A DNA stretch of 64,000 nt from Fimenecus sp964540535 (GTDB lineage Bacteria > Bacillota > Clostridia > Oscillospirales > Acutalibacteraceae), in contig CAZIMO010000009.1 of NCBI GenBank assembly GCA_964540535.1, forward strand, positions 29,806 to 93,805, read 5' to 3'. The translations under genes were made by a program, and so were the position numbers. Positions 44,413 to 53,223 of this stretch are shown here, one piece after another. Positions within the stretch are counted from its first letter, which is position 1; each line of letters begins with the position of its first letter. The notes below the pieces were generated by a model. It was not told the DNA's origin. It worked only from the letters and a program-made list of their open reading frames with translations, and made no database searches.

Positions 44413-45771
44413 TTAGCCCACACTGATGTCCTCTGTGGGATTTTTTATTATATTGGGACTTTCTTTCTTGATTTTAAATGCAAATGCCAGCGAAATAGGA
44501 CCTACTCTGCCAAGATACATTGTGGCAATAACAATAAGCTTGCCCCAAAGGTTTAGCGACGGAGTAAGACTTCTTGTAAGTCCCACTGTTGCCGTTGCGC
44601 TGACAGTTTCGTAAATAATATCGAGAGCCGGCGCGTCAGTAACCGCTGAAAGTAAAACAGTTGATGTAAACATTATAATAAATGATATACAGGTTACTGC
44701 CGCCGCTTTGCTCACCGCATATGCCGGTATTGTTCTGTTGAAGAGCGAAACCTCTCTTTTGTTGCCTATTGTGCAAGCCGCTGACACAAGCAGAACTGCA
44801 AAAGTAACAGTTTTAATTCCGCCTGCTGTTCCCACGGGAGAACCGCCTATAAACATAAGAAGTAACGAAAATATAGATGTTGCATTTGATAAATCCTGCT
44901 GAGGTATTGATGCAAAGCCTGCGGTTCTTGTAGTTACAGACTGAAAAAAAGAAGCCTGTATTTTCTCAAAAAGCGTAAAATCCTTCATCGTAGCAGGATT
45001 ATTATATTCAAAAACAAAAACTGCAAAAGCGCCTGCAACAATCAAAATTCCTGTTGCCCAAAGTGCAATTTTGCTGTGTAGAGTAAGCTTTCTTAAAGCC
45101 TTAATGCTGAATTTTTTTGTATTTTTAATAATTCTTGCGATATCCCACCAAACAATGTAACCTATACCGCCCATAATAATAAGAAGACAGGTAACTGCGT
45201 TTATAATGGGATTGGTTACATAATCGCAAAGGCTGTTTTCAGAAATAATATCAATGCCTGCATTGCAAAAGGCTGAAATTGAGGTGAATACGGAAATCCA
45301 TATTCCCTTTAAGCCAAATTGCGGAACAAAAACTGTCATATAAAGCAATGCCCCGATGCCTTCAACAATAAATGTGCCTATAATCACTTTTTTTACAAAT
45401 TTTATAAGACCGGAAAGCGTATTAAGGTTAAATGCGTCTTGAATAAGCATTCTGTCACCCAAGCCCAATCGCTTATTTAAGGCTATCATTATGCCCGACG
45501 CAACAGTAATAACGCCCAAACCGCCTATTTGAATAAGCACAAGAATAACAACCTGCCCGAAAACGCTCCAAGCTGTAACCGTCGGCAGTGTTACAAGACC
45601 TGTGACGCAGGTAGCGGTTGTGGCTGTAAACAGCGCATCTATATATGATACCGCTTTACCGTCGGCAGAGCTTATGGGCAAAGCAAGCAACATACTGCCT
45701 AAAAGTACGATCACAAGAAAGCTCAGCATTATAATCTGTACCGTTGAAAGAGCAAAATGCTTTTTCTTCAT
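44413..45771 (-). CDS. ktrB: Ktr-type potassium transporter membrane subunit
   Basis: 452 residues, TrkH/KtrB superfamily. Filter-like segments are TATCVTGL, SAFCNAGI, TTRTAGFAS and ATATVGLT. Paired with the single-RCK gene 13 bases downstream. It is a second K+ system, convergent with trkAH. Confidence 0.9.
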   Translation of the reverse strand: MKKKHFALSTVQIIMLSFLVIVLLGSMLLALPISSADGKAVSYIDALFTATTATCVTGLVTLPTVTAWSVFGQVVILVLIQIGGLGVITVASGIMIALNKRLGLGDRMLIQDAFNLNTLSGLIKFVKKVIIGTFIVEGIGALLYMTVFVPQFGLKGIWISVFTSISAFCNAGIDIISENSLCDYVTNPIINAVTCLLIIMGGIGYIVWWDIARIIKNTKKFSIKALRKLTLHSKIALWATGILIVAGAFAVFVFEYNNPATMKDFTLFEKIQASFFQSVTTRTAGFASIPQQDLSNATSIFSLLLMFIGGSPVGTAGGIKTVTFAVLLVSAACTIGNKREVSLFNRTIPAYAVSKAAAVTCISFIIMFTSTVLLSAVTDAPALDIIYETVSATATVGLTRSLTPSLNLWGKLIVIATMYLGRVGPISLAFAFKIKKESPNIIKNPTEDISVG

Positions 45772-45803
45772 AATTATACCTCTTAATTTTTCATACTTGT
45801 TTC

Positions 45804-45832
45804 AGTATATCATAAAATTACTTGTTTCGCAA
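45804..45832 (-). promoter_or_regulatory. ktrB promoter
   Basis: Minus strand TTGCGA (45832-45827), 17 bases, TATACT (45809-45804). It sits right after a terminator-like hairpin, so the operon starts here. Confidence 0.65.
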
Positions 45833-45841
45833 TATTCAATA

Positions 45842-45868
45842 AGGGGCAAAGCCCGAAAGCTTCGCCCC
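45842..45868 (-). terminator. Terminator after the small-multidrug-export gene
   Basis: A stem of AGGGGC and GCCCCT plus AAGC and GCTT with one internal mismatch, followed on the minus strand by TTATTG. Located 27 bases after the stop at 45895. Confidence 0.65.
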
Positions 45869-45894
45869 TCAAATCCTTAATTTTTAAATTCAAT

Positions 45895-46389
45895 TTACAT
45901 TTGGAATATTCCGTAAGTAAGACCCGACATAATAAAGCCTGCAATAATTACACCGAGAGCAATTATGGGCAGTGAACGCTTAATGCGTATATCAAGCAGC
46001 GCCGCCATCAATGCACCTGTCCATCCGCCCGTACCCGGAAGCGGAATTGCAACAAAAAGAAGAAGCCCCCAAGATTTATAACGCAAAACCTTTTCTTTAT
46101 TCTTTTCGGTTTTAGCTTCAAGCTTTGTGATAATCTTCTCAAAAAAGCTGAACCTACGCAAAAAGTCGAATATTTTTCTTATAAAAAGAATAATAAACGG
46201 AATAGGAAGCAAATTGCCGACACAGCAAATAATAAATGCCTTGATAAACGGGATTTCCATAATTCGAGCAGCAATCATACCGCCACGGCATTCAAGAATG
46301 GGGCAAAGCGAAATCACAAACGCCACTAATTCAGCAGGAATTTTATCTTGCAAAAGACCCGTTATTGCGTCAACAATCTGTTCAACCAT
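45895..46389 (-). CDS. COG2426-type small multidrug export protein
   Basis: 164 residues with about five membrane helices. PILECRGGMIAA (30-41) and AIPLPGTGGWTGALMAALL are the family marks. The name comes from weak drug-export data in other bacteria; the physiological substrate is unknown. It overlaps the NUDIX gene by 8 bases, so the two are coupled. Confidence 0.85.
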   Translation of the reverse strand: MVEQIVDAITGLLQDKIPAELVAFVISLCPILECRGGMIAARIMEIPFIKAFIICCVGNLLPIPFIILFIRKIFDFLRRFSFFEKIITKLEAKTEKNKEKVLRYKSWGLLLFVAIPLPGTGGWTGALMAALLDIRIKRSLPIIALGVIIAGFIMSGLTYGIFQM

Positions 46390-47125
46390 TGGTGACTACC
46401 CCCATTTTTTCAAGATGCTCATTAGCTTTTCTCAACAAACTTTTATCGTTGGGAAATTTAAGCGAATTCATCGCTTTGTCAAATTTCAGCCAAAGATATT
46501 CTTCAATTTCTTCACGCTGAATAACAGTGCTTGTATCCTCGGTAGTTGCCAAAAATATAATAACCTTTTTCTCAATTCTGCCCTGTATTGAATACTCTGA
46601 TTTATATCTGAAATCAGGCAGAAAGCGAATGTGAATTCCTGTTTCTTCAAGTACTTCACGGTAAGCGGTTTCTTTCTCGTTTTCGCCGCGCTCCATATGC
46701 CCTTTAGGAAATCCCCAATTAGCACTTCGCTTGTTTTTAATGAGAAGATAACGCAGTTCACCGTTAATTATTCGGTAAACAATCGCACCGCAGGAGCATT
46801 CATAAAGACACGAAAGCTCATATTCACCGTGTTTCTCGGCAAATTCAATTGCGTCTTCAATCTGATGAACAATATACCGCTTGCTTTTCGGTGCAACCAC
46901 CAAATAAATTCCGTTTGTATTTTTTCTTTTAATTACAGCTATTACACGCCCCACAAATACCTTGACGCCCCGTGTAACACCCATAATATAAGCACCCTTG
47001 ACAGGAGAATGAGGCTCAAGCCCACTCTCAACCGTACCGTAATTCAATTCATAGGTGAAATTCTTTTCTCTGTCAACGGAGTGCATCGGGTCTGTAACTC
47101 TGACCCGTACATATTTACCTAACAT
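46382..47125 (-). CDS. Pyrophosphatase-like/NUDIX hydrolase fusion
   Basis: 247 residues. The C-terminal half has a perfect Nudix box (142-164, GHMERGENEK through REVLEETGI), typical of Ap4A or nucleoside-diphosphate-X hydrolases. The first 100 residues follow the layout of a soluble inorganic pyrophosphatase (GKYVRVRVTDP, ELNYGTVE, YLVVAPKSKRY) but lack the DxDPxD metal-binding cluster (HSPVKGAYIMG instead), so that domain is probably inactive or used for binding. Own promoter, and it overlaps the membrane protein gene. Confidence 0.75.
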   Translation of the reverse strand: MLGKYVRVRVTDPMHSVDREKNFTYELNYGTVESGLEPHSPVKGAYIMGVTRGVKVFVGRVIAVIKRKNTNGIYLVVAPKSKRYIVHQIEDAIEFAEKHGEYELSCLYECSCGAIVYRIINGELRYLLIKNKRSANWGFPKGHMERGENEKETAYREVLEETGIHIRFLPDFRYKSEYSIQGRIEKKVIIFLATTEDTSTVIQREEIEEYLWLKFDKAMNSLKFPNDKSLLRKANEHLEKMGVVTNG

Positions 47126-47190
47126 ATGTATCGACTCCCGAAAAATTCAATCTGCAAGATTCTCTTTGCAAATTATCATAAACTGTTATC

Positions 47191-47219
47191 ATTATACATA
47201 TTTTCTTCAGAAGTTTCAA
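47191..47219 (-). promoter_or_regulatory. Promoter of the NUDIX operon
   Basis: Minus strand TTGAAA (47219-47214), 17 bases, TATAAT (47196-47191), about 66 bases before the ATG. Confidence 0.75.
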
Positions 47220-47278
47220 GTGCTATGATATTTATTCTTTAATTTTCTTTTAACAATGTAATTTTTTATCGAAAATTA

Positions 47279-47307
47279 TTGAGATTTTTCCCTTTCTGTT
47301 GTAGAAT
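47279..47307 (+). promoter_or_regulatory. Promoter of the LCP gene
   Basis: TTGAGA (47279-47284), 17-base spacer, TAGAAT (47302-47307), 35 bases before the TTG start. It is divergent from the NUDIX promoter. Confidence 0.75.
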
Positions 47308-47341
47308 AAACACTATACAAATATTAAAGGGAGTGTGCAAG

Positions 47342-48646
47342 TTGGCTGACAATCGTTTTAACGGTTTTGACGGTGATTTTGAAGATATTTTCAGCAATTC
47401 ATCCTCAAACGACCGATATGAGGACATTTACAGCAATTCTGCTGACAAATATACATATGAAGATATTTCATCATTTTCAGACAGCGAAGAAAAAAGGTCT
47501 GAACCCAAATCTTACGATGATTATTTTAACGACGATTTTACAGTGAAATATAACACTGCGGTGCAAAACCGCCGCCGTCAAGAGATTTCTTATGACGATG
47601 TTCATGAGGTTTATGAAAACATTTCATCTGAAAACGATCCAAAACGCAAAAAGAAGAAAAAAAGGCATCCCATAAGAAATACTATTATAATTCTTCTTTG
47701 CCTTGTGCTTGTCGGCACTTCGTGCGTGGGAATTTACGGCTATAAAACAGTTGAAAAGCTTCTTGATTCGTTCAACACTGACGAACCTTTGGCTGAAAAC
47801 AAGTATATCAGTTCTTCTGAACTTTACAGCGACCCAAATCAGACGAACATTCTGCTTATCGGTATTGACGCGCGAAACGCTGATGAAGATTCCCGCTCGG
47901 ACACAATGATGCTTGTAACTGTTGACAACACGAACGGTCAAATTAAGCTCACATCGTTCCTTCGCGATTCCTATGTGGAAATTGCAGGCAAAAATTGGAG
48001 TGAAAAACTTAATGCTGCATATTTCCGCGGCGGCGTACAGATGCTTGTTGACACTCTTGAACTGAATTTCAAGGTTGAGATTCCCTACTATATGCTTGTA
48101 AATTTTGAGATTTTCACAACAATTGTTGATGAATTGGGCGGCATAAAGGTTGATGTTACCGAACGTGAGAGCGAATATGTTAAGACCTCTAAAAAGCCTC
48201 GTATTCCTGTTGAAATACCCGCAGGTGAAGACGTGCTTTTAGACGGCGAGCAGGCGCTTTGGTATGCAAGAATACGCAAGCTTGACTCTGACTTTATGCG
48301 TACACAGCGTCAGCGTAAGGTAATAGCCGCAATGGTTGATCAAGCTCTCACCAAAGACATAGGCGAGCTTTTGGAGCTTGCCCAAACAATAGCACCGCTC
48401 GTGAAAACAAACCTGACATCTGAAGAAATTCTTAATTTAGGCATAGGCGCTTTGAAAGACAAGGCATTCGCTTATGATATTGTTCAGCACCAAGTACCTG
48501 CTGACGGAACTTGGTCGAGCCGAAACATATCAAAGGTAGGTTCAAGCCTTGTTATGGATATTGATGAAAACATTAAACTTCTTCATTCTTTCCTTGCTGA
48601 AAAACAAAAAGTCGAAAAAGACACAAGCACGGATAAATCCGCTTAA
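47342..48646 (+). CDS. LytR-CpsA-Psr family cell-wall glycopolymer ligase
   Basis: 434 residues starting at TTG 47342, with AAAGGGAG 8 bases upstream. A frame to 47279 would place the promoter inside the gene, so it is rejected. A long cytoplasmic tail (about 1-105) with three (F/Y)EDI repeats precedes one membrane helix, then the LCP domain with NILLIGIDARN, SRSDTMMLVTVD and FLRDSYVEI (phosphate- and polyprenyl-binding Arg and Asp). It attaches teichoic-acid or capsule polymers to peptidoglycan. Confidence 0.88.
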   Translation: MADNRFNGFDGDFEDIFSNSSSNDRYEDIYSNSADKYTYEDISSFSDSEEKRSEPKSYDDYFNDDFTVKYNTAVQNRRRQEISYDDVHEVYENISSENDPKRKKKKKRHPIRNTIIILLCLVLVGTSCVGIYGYKTVEKLLDSFNTDEPLAENKYISSSELYSDPNQTNILLIGIDARNADEDSRSDTMMLVTVDNTNGQIKLTSFLRDSYVEIAGKNWSEKLNAAYFRGGVQMLVDTLELNFKVEIPYYMLVNFEIFTTIVDELGGIKVDVTERESEYVKTSKKPRIPVEIPAGEDVLLDGEQALWYARIRKLDSDFMRTQRQRKVIAAMVDQALTKDIGELLELAQTIAPLVKTNLTSEEILNLGIGALKDKAFAYDIVQHQVPADGTWSSRNISKVGSSLVMDIDENIKLLHSFLAEKQKVEKDTSTDKSA

Positions 48647-48687
48647 TAATCGCTATATCATCCCTTTAAAGAGAGGTTATAAATATT

Positions 48688-50187
48688 ATGAAAAAGGCAA
48701 AAATGACACTTGTTTCCGAATACACAAATGCAAAAATCGACAAAAGAATTTTCGGTTCGTTTATTGAGCATTTGGGCAGGGCTGTTTACGGCGGACTTTA
48801 TGAACCGACCCACCCACTTGCCGACGAAGACGGATTCAGAACCGATGTTATTGAAGAAATTAAAAAGCTTAATGTGCCGATAGTGCGTTATCCCGGCGGA
48901 AACTTTGTTTCGGGCTATAATTGGGAAGACGGCGTAGGTCCTGTTGAACTTCGTCCCAAGAAGCTTGAGCTTGCATGGGGTGTTACCGAGCCCAATCTTT
49001 TCGGCACAAATGAATTTGTAAAATGGTGCAAAAAAGCAAATACAGAGCCTATGATGGCTGTAAACCTCGGACTTCGCGGACCTGAAGAAGCAAGAAATCT
49101 TGTTGAATACTGCAACCACCCCAAAGGAAGCTATTGGAGTGATTTGCGCCGTTCGCACGGATATGAAAATCCCCACAACATTAAGCTTTGGTGCCTTGGC
49201 AACGAGATGGACGGCGATTGGCAGATAGGTCACAAAACGGCAGTTGAATACGGCAGAGCCGCAAGCGAAGCCGCAAAGGTTATGAAATGGACTGACAATT
49301 CAATTGAAACAGTTCTTTGCGGAAGCGCAAGCCGTGATATGAAAACCTTTGGCGAATGGGAAGCTACTACTCTTGATTTAGCTTATGACAAGGTTGATTA
49401 TCTTTCACTTCATATCTATTTTGACAACCGTGCAAACGATACTGAATCGTTCCTTGCCAAAAATATGATTATGGATGAATTTATCAGCACCGTTGTTTGC
49501 ATTTGCGACTACATAAAGGGCAAAAAACGTTCAAAGCACACGGTTAATCTTTCATTTGACGAGTGGAATGTATGGTATCACTCAAACGGCGTTCATGTTG
49601 ATAAATGGTGTACCGCCCCCCATCAGCTTGAGGATATTTACAACTTTGAGGACGCATTGCTTGTTGCTCTTATGCTTATGACCCTTTTAAAGCATGCTGA
49701 CCGAGTTAAAATCGCCTGCCTTGCGCAGCTTGTAAATGTTATCGCGCCTATTATGACCGAAAACGGCGGAAAATGCTGGGAACAGACAATTTTTTATCCC
49801 TTCATGCACCTTTCAAATTTCGGCAGGGGCTATACGCTTCTTTCAAAGGTAGACTCGCCCAAACACGATACAAAGCAGTTTACGGATGTACCCGATATTG
49901 AGGCTCTTGCAACAATGAGCGAGGATAAAAAGGATCTTACCGTTTTTGCAGTCAACAGAAATCTTAATGAAGATGTTCTTTTTGATGTTGCTCTTCTTGA
50001 TTTTGAGGACTTTGAAGTGCTTGAGCATATTGAAATGAGCGGTTTTGACCCCAAAGCAGAAAACAGCGTTACAGCTTGCAATGTTAAACCCGCAAATGCT
50101 GAAAAACCCCTGCTTGACGGAAAAAATCTTACTGTTAATCTTAAACCTCTCTCTTGGAATGTAATAAGGCTTGCAAAAAAGAAATAA
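48688..50187 (+). CDS. abfA: Alpha-L-arabinofuranosidase (GH51)
   Basis: 499 residues. Releases arabinose from arabinan and arabinoxylan oligomers. Acid/base Glu173 in GNEMDG and nucleophile Glu291 in FDEWNVW, with IFGSFIEHLGRA near the N-terminus. No signal peptide, so it is cytoplasmic and acts on imported oligomers. Downstream of the LCP gene with a 41-base gap; a GAGAGG site precedes the ATG. Confidence 0.95.
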   Translation: MKKAKMTLVSEYTNAKIDKRIFGSFIEHLGRAVYGGLYEPTHPLADEDGFRTDVIEEIKKLNVPIVRYPGGNFVSGYNWEDGVGPVELRPKKLELAWGVTEPNLFGTNEFVKWCKKANTEPMMAVNLGLRGPEEARNLVEYCNHPKGSYWSDLRRSHGYENPHNIKLWCLGNEMDGDWQIGHKTAVEYGRAASEAAKVMKWTDNSIETVLCGSASRDMKTFGEWEATTLDLAYDKVDYLSLHIYFDNRANDTESFLAKNMIMDEFISTVVCICDYIKGKKRSKHTVNLSFDEWNVWYHSNGVHVDKWCTAPHQLEDIYNFEDALLVALMLMTLLKHADRVKIACLAQLVNVIAPIMTENGGKCWEQTIFYPFMHLSNFGRGYTLLSKVDSPKHDTKQFTDVPDIEALATMSEDKKDLTVFAVNRNLNEDVLFDVALLDFEDFEVLEHIEMSGFDPKAENSVTACNVKPANAEKPLLDGKNLTVNLKPLSWNVIRLAKKK

Positions 50188-50239
50188 ATGTAGTACAATT
50201 ATATTATAATTGTTATGCTACTAAAGAAAGAGTGATTTT

Positions 50240-51016
50240 ATGGCAGCTAAATGTCCCGAATGCGGACGTGAACTCAAATTTTGGAATGTAAAGGCAGAGT
50301 GTCCCGAATGCGGAGTTAATATTCCCAATTATAAGTGGGAAGAAAGACTTGAAAGCGACGCTGACACAGCAGAGCATACCTTTGCAAAGTTCCATTACAA
50401 ATTGGCAAACTTTAAAAGTGCGGTTATCGGCTCAAAGCTTCGCATTGTCCGTCTTGTTTTAACATTTGCACCGCTTATTGCCTTGGTGCTTCCGTTTTTC
50501 AAGTTTAAGCTTACACTTCCGTTTTACAGCGCAGAAAAATCAGTTTCATTTTTAACCCTTATTCTTGATTATCTTCTCAAAGCGGACATCGGCAGTGTAA
50601 TTAAGCTTCTCGGCGGTGAAGTACTCGGCACAGCAACGCTTATGCTGGTTATCGGCTGTGTACTTATGCTTTTGGCAGTTGTGTGCGGTGTTCTTAACTT
50701 CTTTGTTTTGCTTATTGCAGGCATCGGTCTTAAATACAAGTTTAACATAGCGCTCAATGTAATCAGCACAGCTTGTTGGGCAGCAGCGTCAGTGTTCTTT
50801 GTTCAGTTTACAAGCGCCTGCACAACCCTCGGCGGCGGAATTGTTACAGAATGCAGTCTTGGTTTTGGCTTTATTGTCGGTACTGTTCTTTTTCTTATCA
50901 ACTTGGTACTTAACATAGTTGTAGGTAAGAGTCTTAAAAAGCAGATGAAAGAACAGCTCTCAATGGACGAATTTATCGAAAACGAAATTGCAGAGCTTCG
51001 CGCTCCGAAATCATAA
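50240..51016 (+). CDS. Zinc-ribbon membrane protein of unknown function
   Basis: 258 residues. An N-terminal zinc ribbon with CPEC (5-8) and CPEC (21-24), a charged linker, then about four or five membrane helices from residue 74 on, and a charged C-terminal tail. I recognise no family. It follows abfA with a 52-base gap and ends before a terminator-like hairpin at 51040. Confidence 0.7.
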   Translation: MAAKCPECGRELKFWNVKAECPECGVNIPNYKWEERLESDADTAEHTFAKFHYKLANFKSAVIGSKLRIVRLVLTFAPLIALVLPFFKFKLTLPFYSAEKSVSFLTLILDYLLKADIGSVIKLLGGEVLGTATLMLVIGCVLMLLAVVCGVLNFFVLLIAGIGLKYKFNIALNVISTACWAAASVFFVQFTSACTTLGGGIVTECSLGFGFIVGTVLFLINLVLNIVVGKSLKKQMKEQLSMDEFIENEIAELRAPKS

Positions 51017-51039
51017 AATCACAATACATATAAATACTG

Positions 51040-51075
51040 TACCCTCTCATACAATTGATATGGGAGGGTATTTTT
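51040..51075 (+). terminator. Terminator-like hairpin overlapping the pdaB ribosome binding site
   Basis: TACCCTCTCAT (51040-51050) pairs with ATGGGAGGGTA (51060-51070) over 11 bp including one G-U, with a 9-base loop, followed by five T residues. It fits an intrinsic terminator for the zinc-ribbon gene. The 3-prime arm contains GGGAGGG, which is the only ribosome binding site for the gene at 51076. Confidence 0.7.
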
Positions 51076-51837
51076 ATGCGAATGTGGACATTATCACGGC
51101 GAACCTTTATAGGTATTCTTTGTATTATTTTAGGTATATGCCTTTTTATTTTTGCGCTTGTGGGCAAAACCGTTTCCGCCGCCTCGGCATCAGAAAAAAA
51201 GTTGCCCATATATTCGGTTGAAACGCAGGAGAAAAAAATTGCAATCACCTTTGATGCGGCATGGACTAATCAAGATACCGACAGTCTTATTGAAATATTA
51301 AAAAAGCACAATGCAACCGCCACTTTTTTTATTGTGGGCGACTGGGCAGAAAAGTTTCCCGATAGCGTAAAAGCTTTTTATGACGCAGGTCACACTATTG
51401 CAAATCATTCGGACACACACAAAGCATTTTCAAAATGCTCACGGGAAGAAATTAAAGAAGAAATTGTCAACTGCAACAAAAAGCTTGAGAGCATAACAGG
51501 CGAAAAGGTAACGCTTATCCGTGCGCCGTCGGGCGATTACACTAACGAGAGCCTTGAAGTCACCAAAAGTCTTGAAATGTATATGATTCAATGGGATAAC
51601 GACAGCTTGGACTACACAGGCTTAACCGTTGACGAAATTGTGAGCAGAGTTCTCTCTCGAGCACAAAACGGTTCGATTGTGCTTTTTCATAACGGAGTTG
51701 AAAACACCGCCGAAGCTCTTGATAAAATTCTTACAGAGCTTGAAAATAAAGGCTATTCCTTTGTGTCAGTCAACGATTTAATTTATACCGATAACTATTC
51801 AATCGATCACACAGGCAGACAGCGCAAGAATACATAA
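51076..51837 (+). CDS. pdaB: Polysaccharide deacetylase, PdaB-type
   Basis: 253 residues from the ATG at 51076, with GGGAGGG upstream; an upstream TTG is discarded. One membrane anchor (about 8-32), then a NodB domain: ITFDAAW (the DD of the family is DA), HSDTH metal-binding motif, RAPSGDY, and LFHNG near the C-terminus. Related to PdaB, needed for spore cortex stability in Bacillus. The site overlap with the hairpin at 51040 suggests special expression. The missing second Asp is common in PdaB-like proteins. Confidence 0.82.
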   Translation: MRMWTLSRRTFIGILCIILGICLFIFALVGKTVSAASASEKKLPIYSVETQEKKIAITFDAAWTNQDTDSLIEILKKHNATATFFIVGDWAEKFPDSVKAFYDAGHTIANHSDTHKAFSKCSREEIKEEIVNCNKKLESITGEKVTLIRAPSGDYTNESLEVTKSLEMYMIQWDNDSLDYTGLTVDEIVSRVLSRAQNGSIVLFHNGVENTAEALDKILTELENKGYSFVSVNDLIYTDNYSIDHTGRQRKNT

Positions 51838-51840
51838 GAA

Positions 51841-51880
51841 AACCGAGCAAGCCATAATAGCTTGCTCGGTTATTTTTTAT
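51841..51880. terminator. Terminator between pdaB and the nuclease gene
   Basis: A 12-bp stem (51841-51852 with 51860-51871) then ATTTTTTAT. It can act on both convergent genes. Confidence 0.9.
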
Positions 51881-51892
51881 ATCGTATAGATC

Positions 51893-52804
51893 TTACGGTT
51901 TGCAGCTTCCGCATGGAGTATATCCCTCATCAATTAACTCCTCTTTGGATTTATCAGTCACCATTTTATTGCTTTCTTCAATTTTATCAACCGAAGTACA
52001 TTCGGGTAAATGGATTTTCTTCGACTTTGTATTCAGAACATACTTCGCAACCAAAACTGTTAATGCATCAGACGGCTGTACCGATGCGCCGCTTTCACGG
52101 CTCTCGCCTGTTGCATAATCAATTTCTACACCCGGCTGATTGTTATAGCAATACACATTAAAGCATATACCCTCACCCTTATCCTCAATGGAATAAGCTT
52201 CAATTGTGACTCCGCGGGCTACAAGCTCATTATCTTTAAAAATAGGCGTTACACGGTAAATCACATGATTGTCGGTTTCTTCAATATAATCGTCAACCAT
52301 ATTTTCAAACGGAAGCATACCGTCAACATTCATATAGCGTGTACCTGTAATAAGATTTTGTTTGTTAGCATTTTCGCCCGTCAACTGCCAGCCGATAAGG
52401 TGACAGCGGTTATAAAGATATTTGCCGTCTACAAAATCATACTTTACAGTTACCCAGCCTGTTGGCTTAACTTGACCGATTTCACCACGCTCTTCTGTGG
52501 GCATAATGTCTTTGCCGATACAAGCCATTGCCGTACCGCATCTGCCCAAGTCATCAAGCGGGCTGTAATACTCGTAAGATTTTTCGGTATAATCGTCTTC
52601 TGTAAAATAAGGCTGATTATTATTTATTGCCACATAGGCAGTACCTGAAAATTCCGGAATTTCATCAAGGCTTTCAACCATTTGATTTAGGTTTACGCCG
52701 GGCTTTGCGGTATTGTCATTACCCTTTATAAACAGTCCGCACAAAACAGAAACAGCAACAATAATTATTGCTGTTATAAGTGAAATAAGTTTTTTATTTT
52801 TCAT
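51893..52804 (-). CDS. Exported DNA/RNA non-specific endonuclease
   Basis: 303 residues. A signal anchor (about 6-28) is followed by a beta-beta-alpha-metal nuclease domain with NRCHLIGWQLTGENANKQN, the counterpart of the DRGH motif (catalytic His retained; Arg and Gly changed), and TRYMNVDGMLPFE. A C-terminal module (about 255-303) with IHLPECTSV and GYTPCGSCKP looks like a small zinc-binding domain found in other secreted nucleases. It could act in DNA scavenging or uptake. It overlaps the next upstream gene by 4 bases. Confidence 0.85.
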   Translation of the reverse strand: MKNKKLISLITAIIIVAVSVLCGLFIKGNDNTAKPGVNLNQMVESLDEIPEFSGTAYVAINNNQPYFTEDDYTEKSYEYYSPLDDLGRCGTAMACIGKDIMPTEERGEIGQVKPTGWVTVKYDFVDGKYLYNRCHLIGWQLTGENANKQNLITGTRYMNVDGMLPFENMVDDYIEETDNHVIYRVTPIFKDNELVARGVTIEAYSIEDKGEGICFNVYCYNNQPGVEIDYATGESRESGASVQPSDALTVLVAKYVLNTKSKKIHLPECTSVDKIEESNKMVTDKSKEELIDEGYTPCGSCKP

Positions 52805-53202
52805 CGTATGTATCTCTCTTTTCTTATTTCTATGTGGGAAGTTCCTTTAAAGACTGTTGAGTCTGCAAGAGTAAATTCCGCATTCAAAAGCGATATATCA
52901 AAAATTACATCAGCAGGGTAAGTTCTGCCCCAATGATACAGAATGACTTCATCAGCCAAATTCAGTAAATCAGAATTGTATTTATCCTCAACAAAAATAA
53001 TTCTGTTTTGCTTTTCAGGACTTTCGCAAAGTTCAAAATCAACCCCTGCGTCATTGAAAAGTTTTTCTGAATAGGCACTTATACAAATCTTTTCGCCTTT
53101 AAAGCTGTTTTTTATGTCTTCAAGTACCGCGCTGTCGCGTGATTGCCTGCGGTTATTCCACATTAAACCGAAATTATTATCAACACAAAAGATTGCAGTC
53201 AT
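52801..53202 (-). CDS. Short dihydrofolate-reductase-like protein
   Basis: 133 residues. The N-terminus IFCVDNNFGLMWNN matches the DHFR start, and IIFVEDKY and ADVIFDISLLN fall in the expected order, but the LPW..P.D.. folate-binding stretch is replaced by RRQSRDSAVLEDI and the protein is about 30 residues short. Activity is doubtful. It lies between the nuclease and the HExxH protein genes on the same strand, and overlaps the nuclease by 4 bases. I am not sure of the family. Confidence 0.45.
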   Translation of the reverse strand: MTAIFCVDNNFGLMWNNRRQSRDSAVLEDIKNSFKGEKICISAYSEKLFNDAGVDFELCESPEKQNRIIFVEDKYNSDLLNLADEVILYHWGRTYPADVIFDISLLNAEFTLADSTVFKGTSHIEIRKERYIR

Positions 53203-53223
53203 AAACAGCCCTCCGATTTGTAT

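Noticed and set aside
47279..47341. Upstream start for the LCP gene
   Set aside because: The region holds a -35/-10 promoter, and AAAGGGAG is placed for the TTG at 47342.
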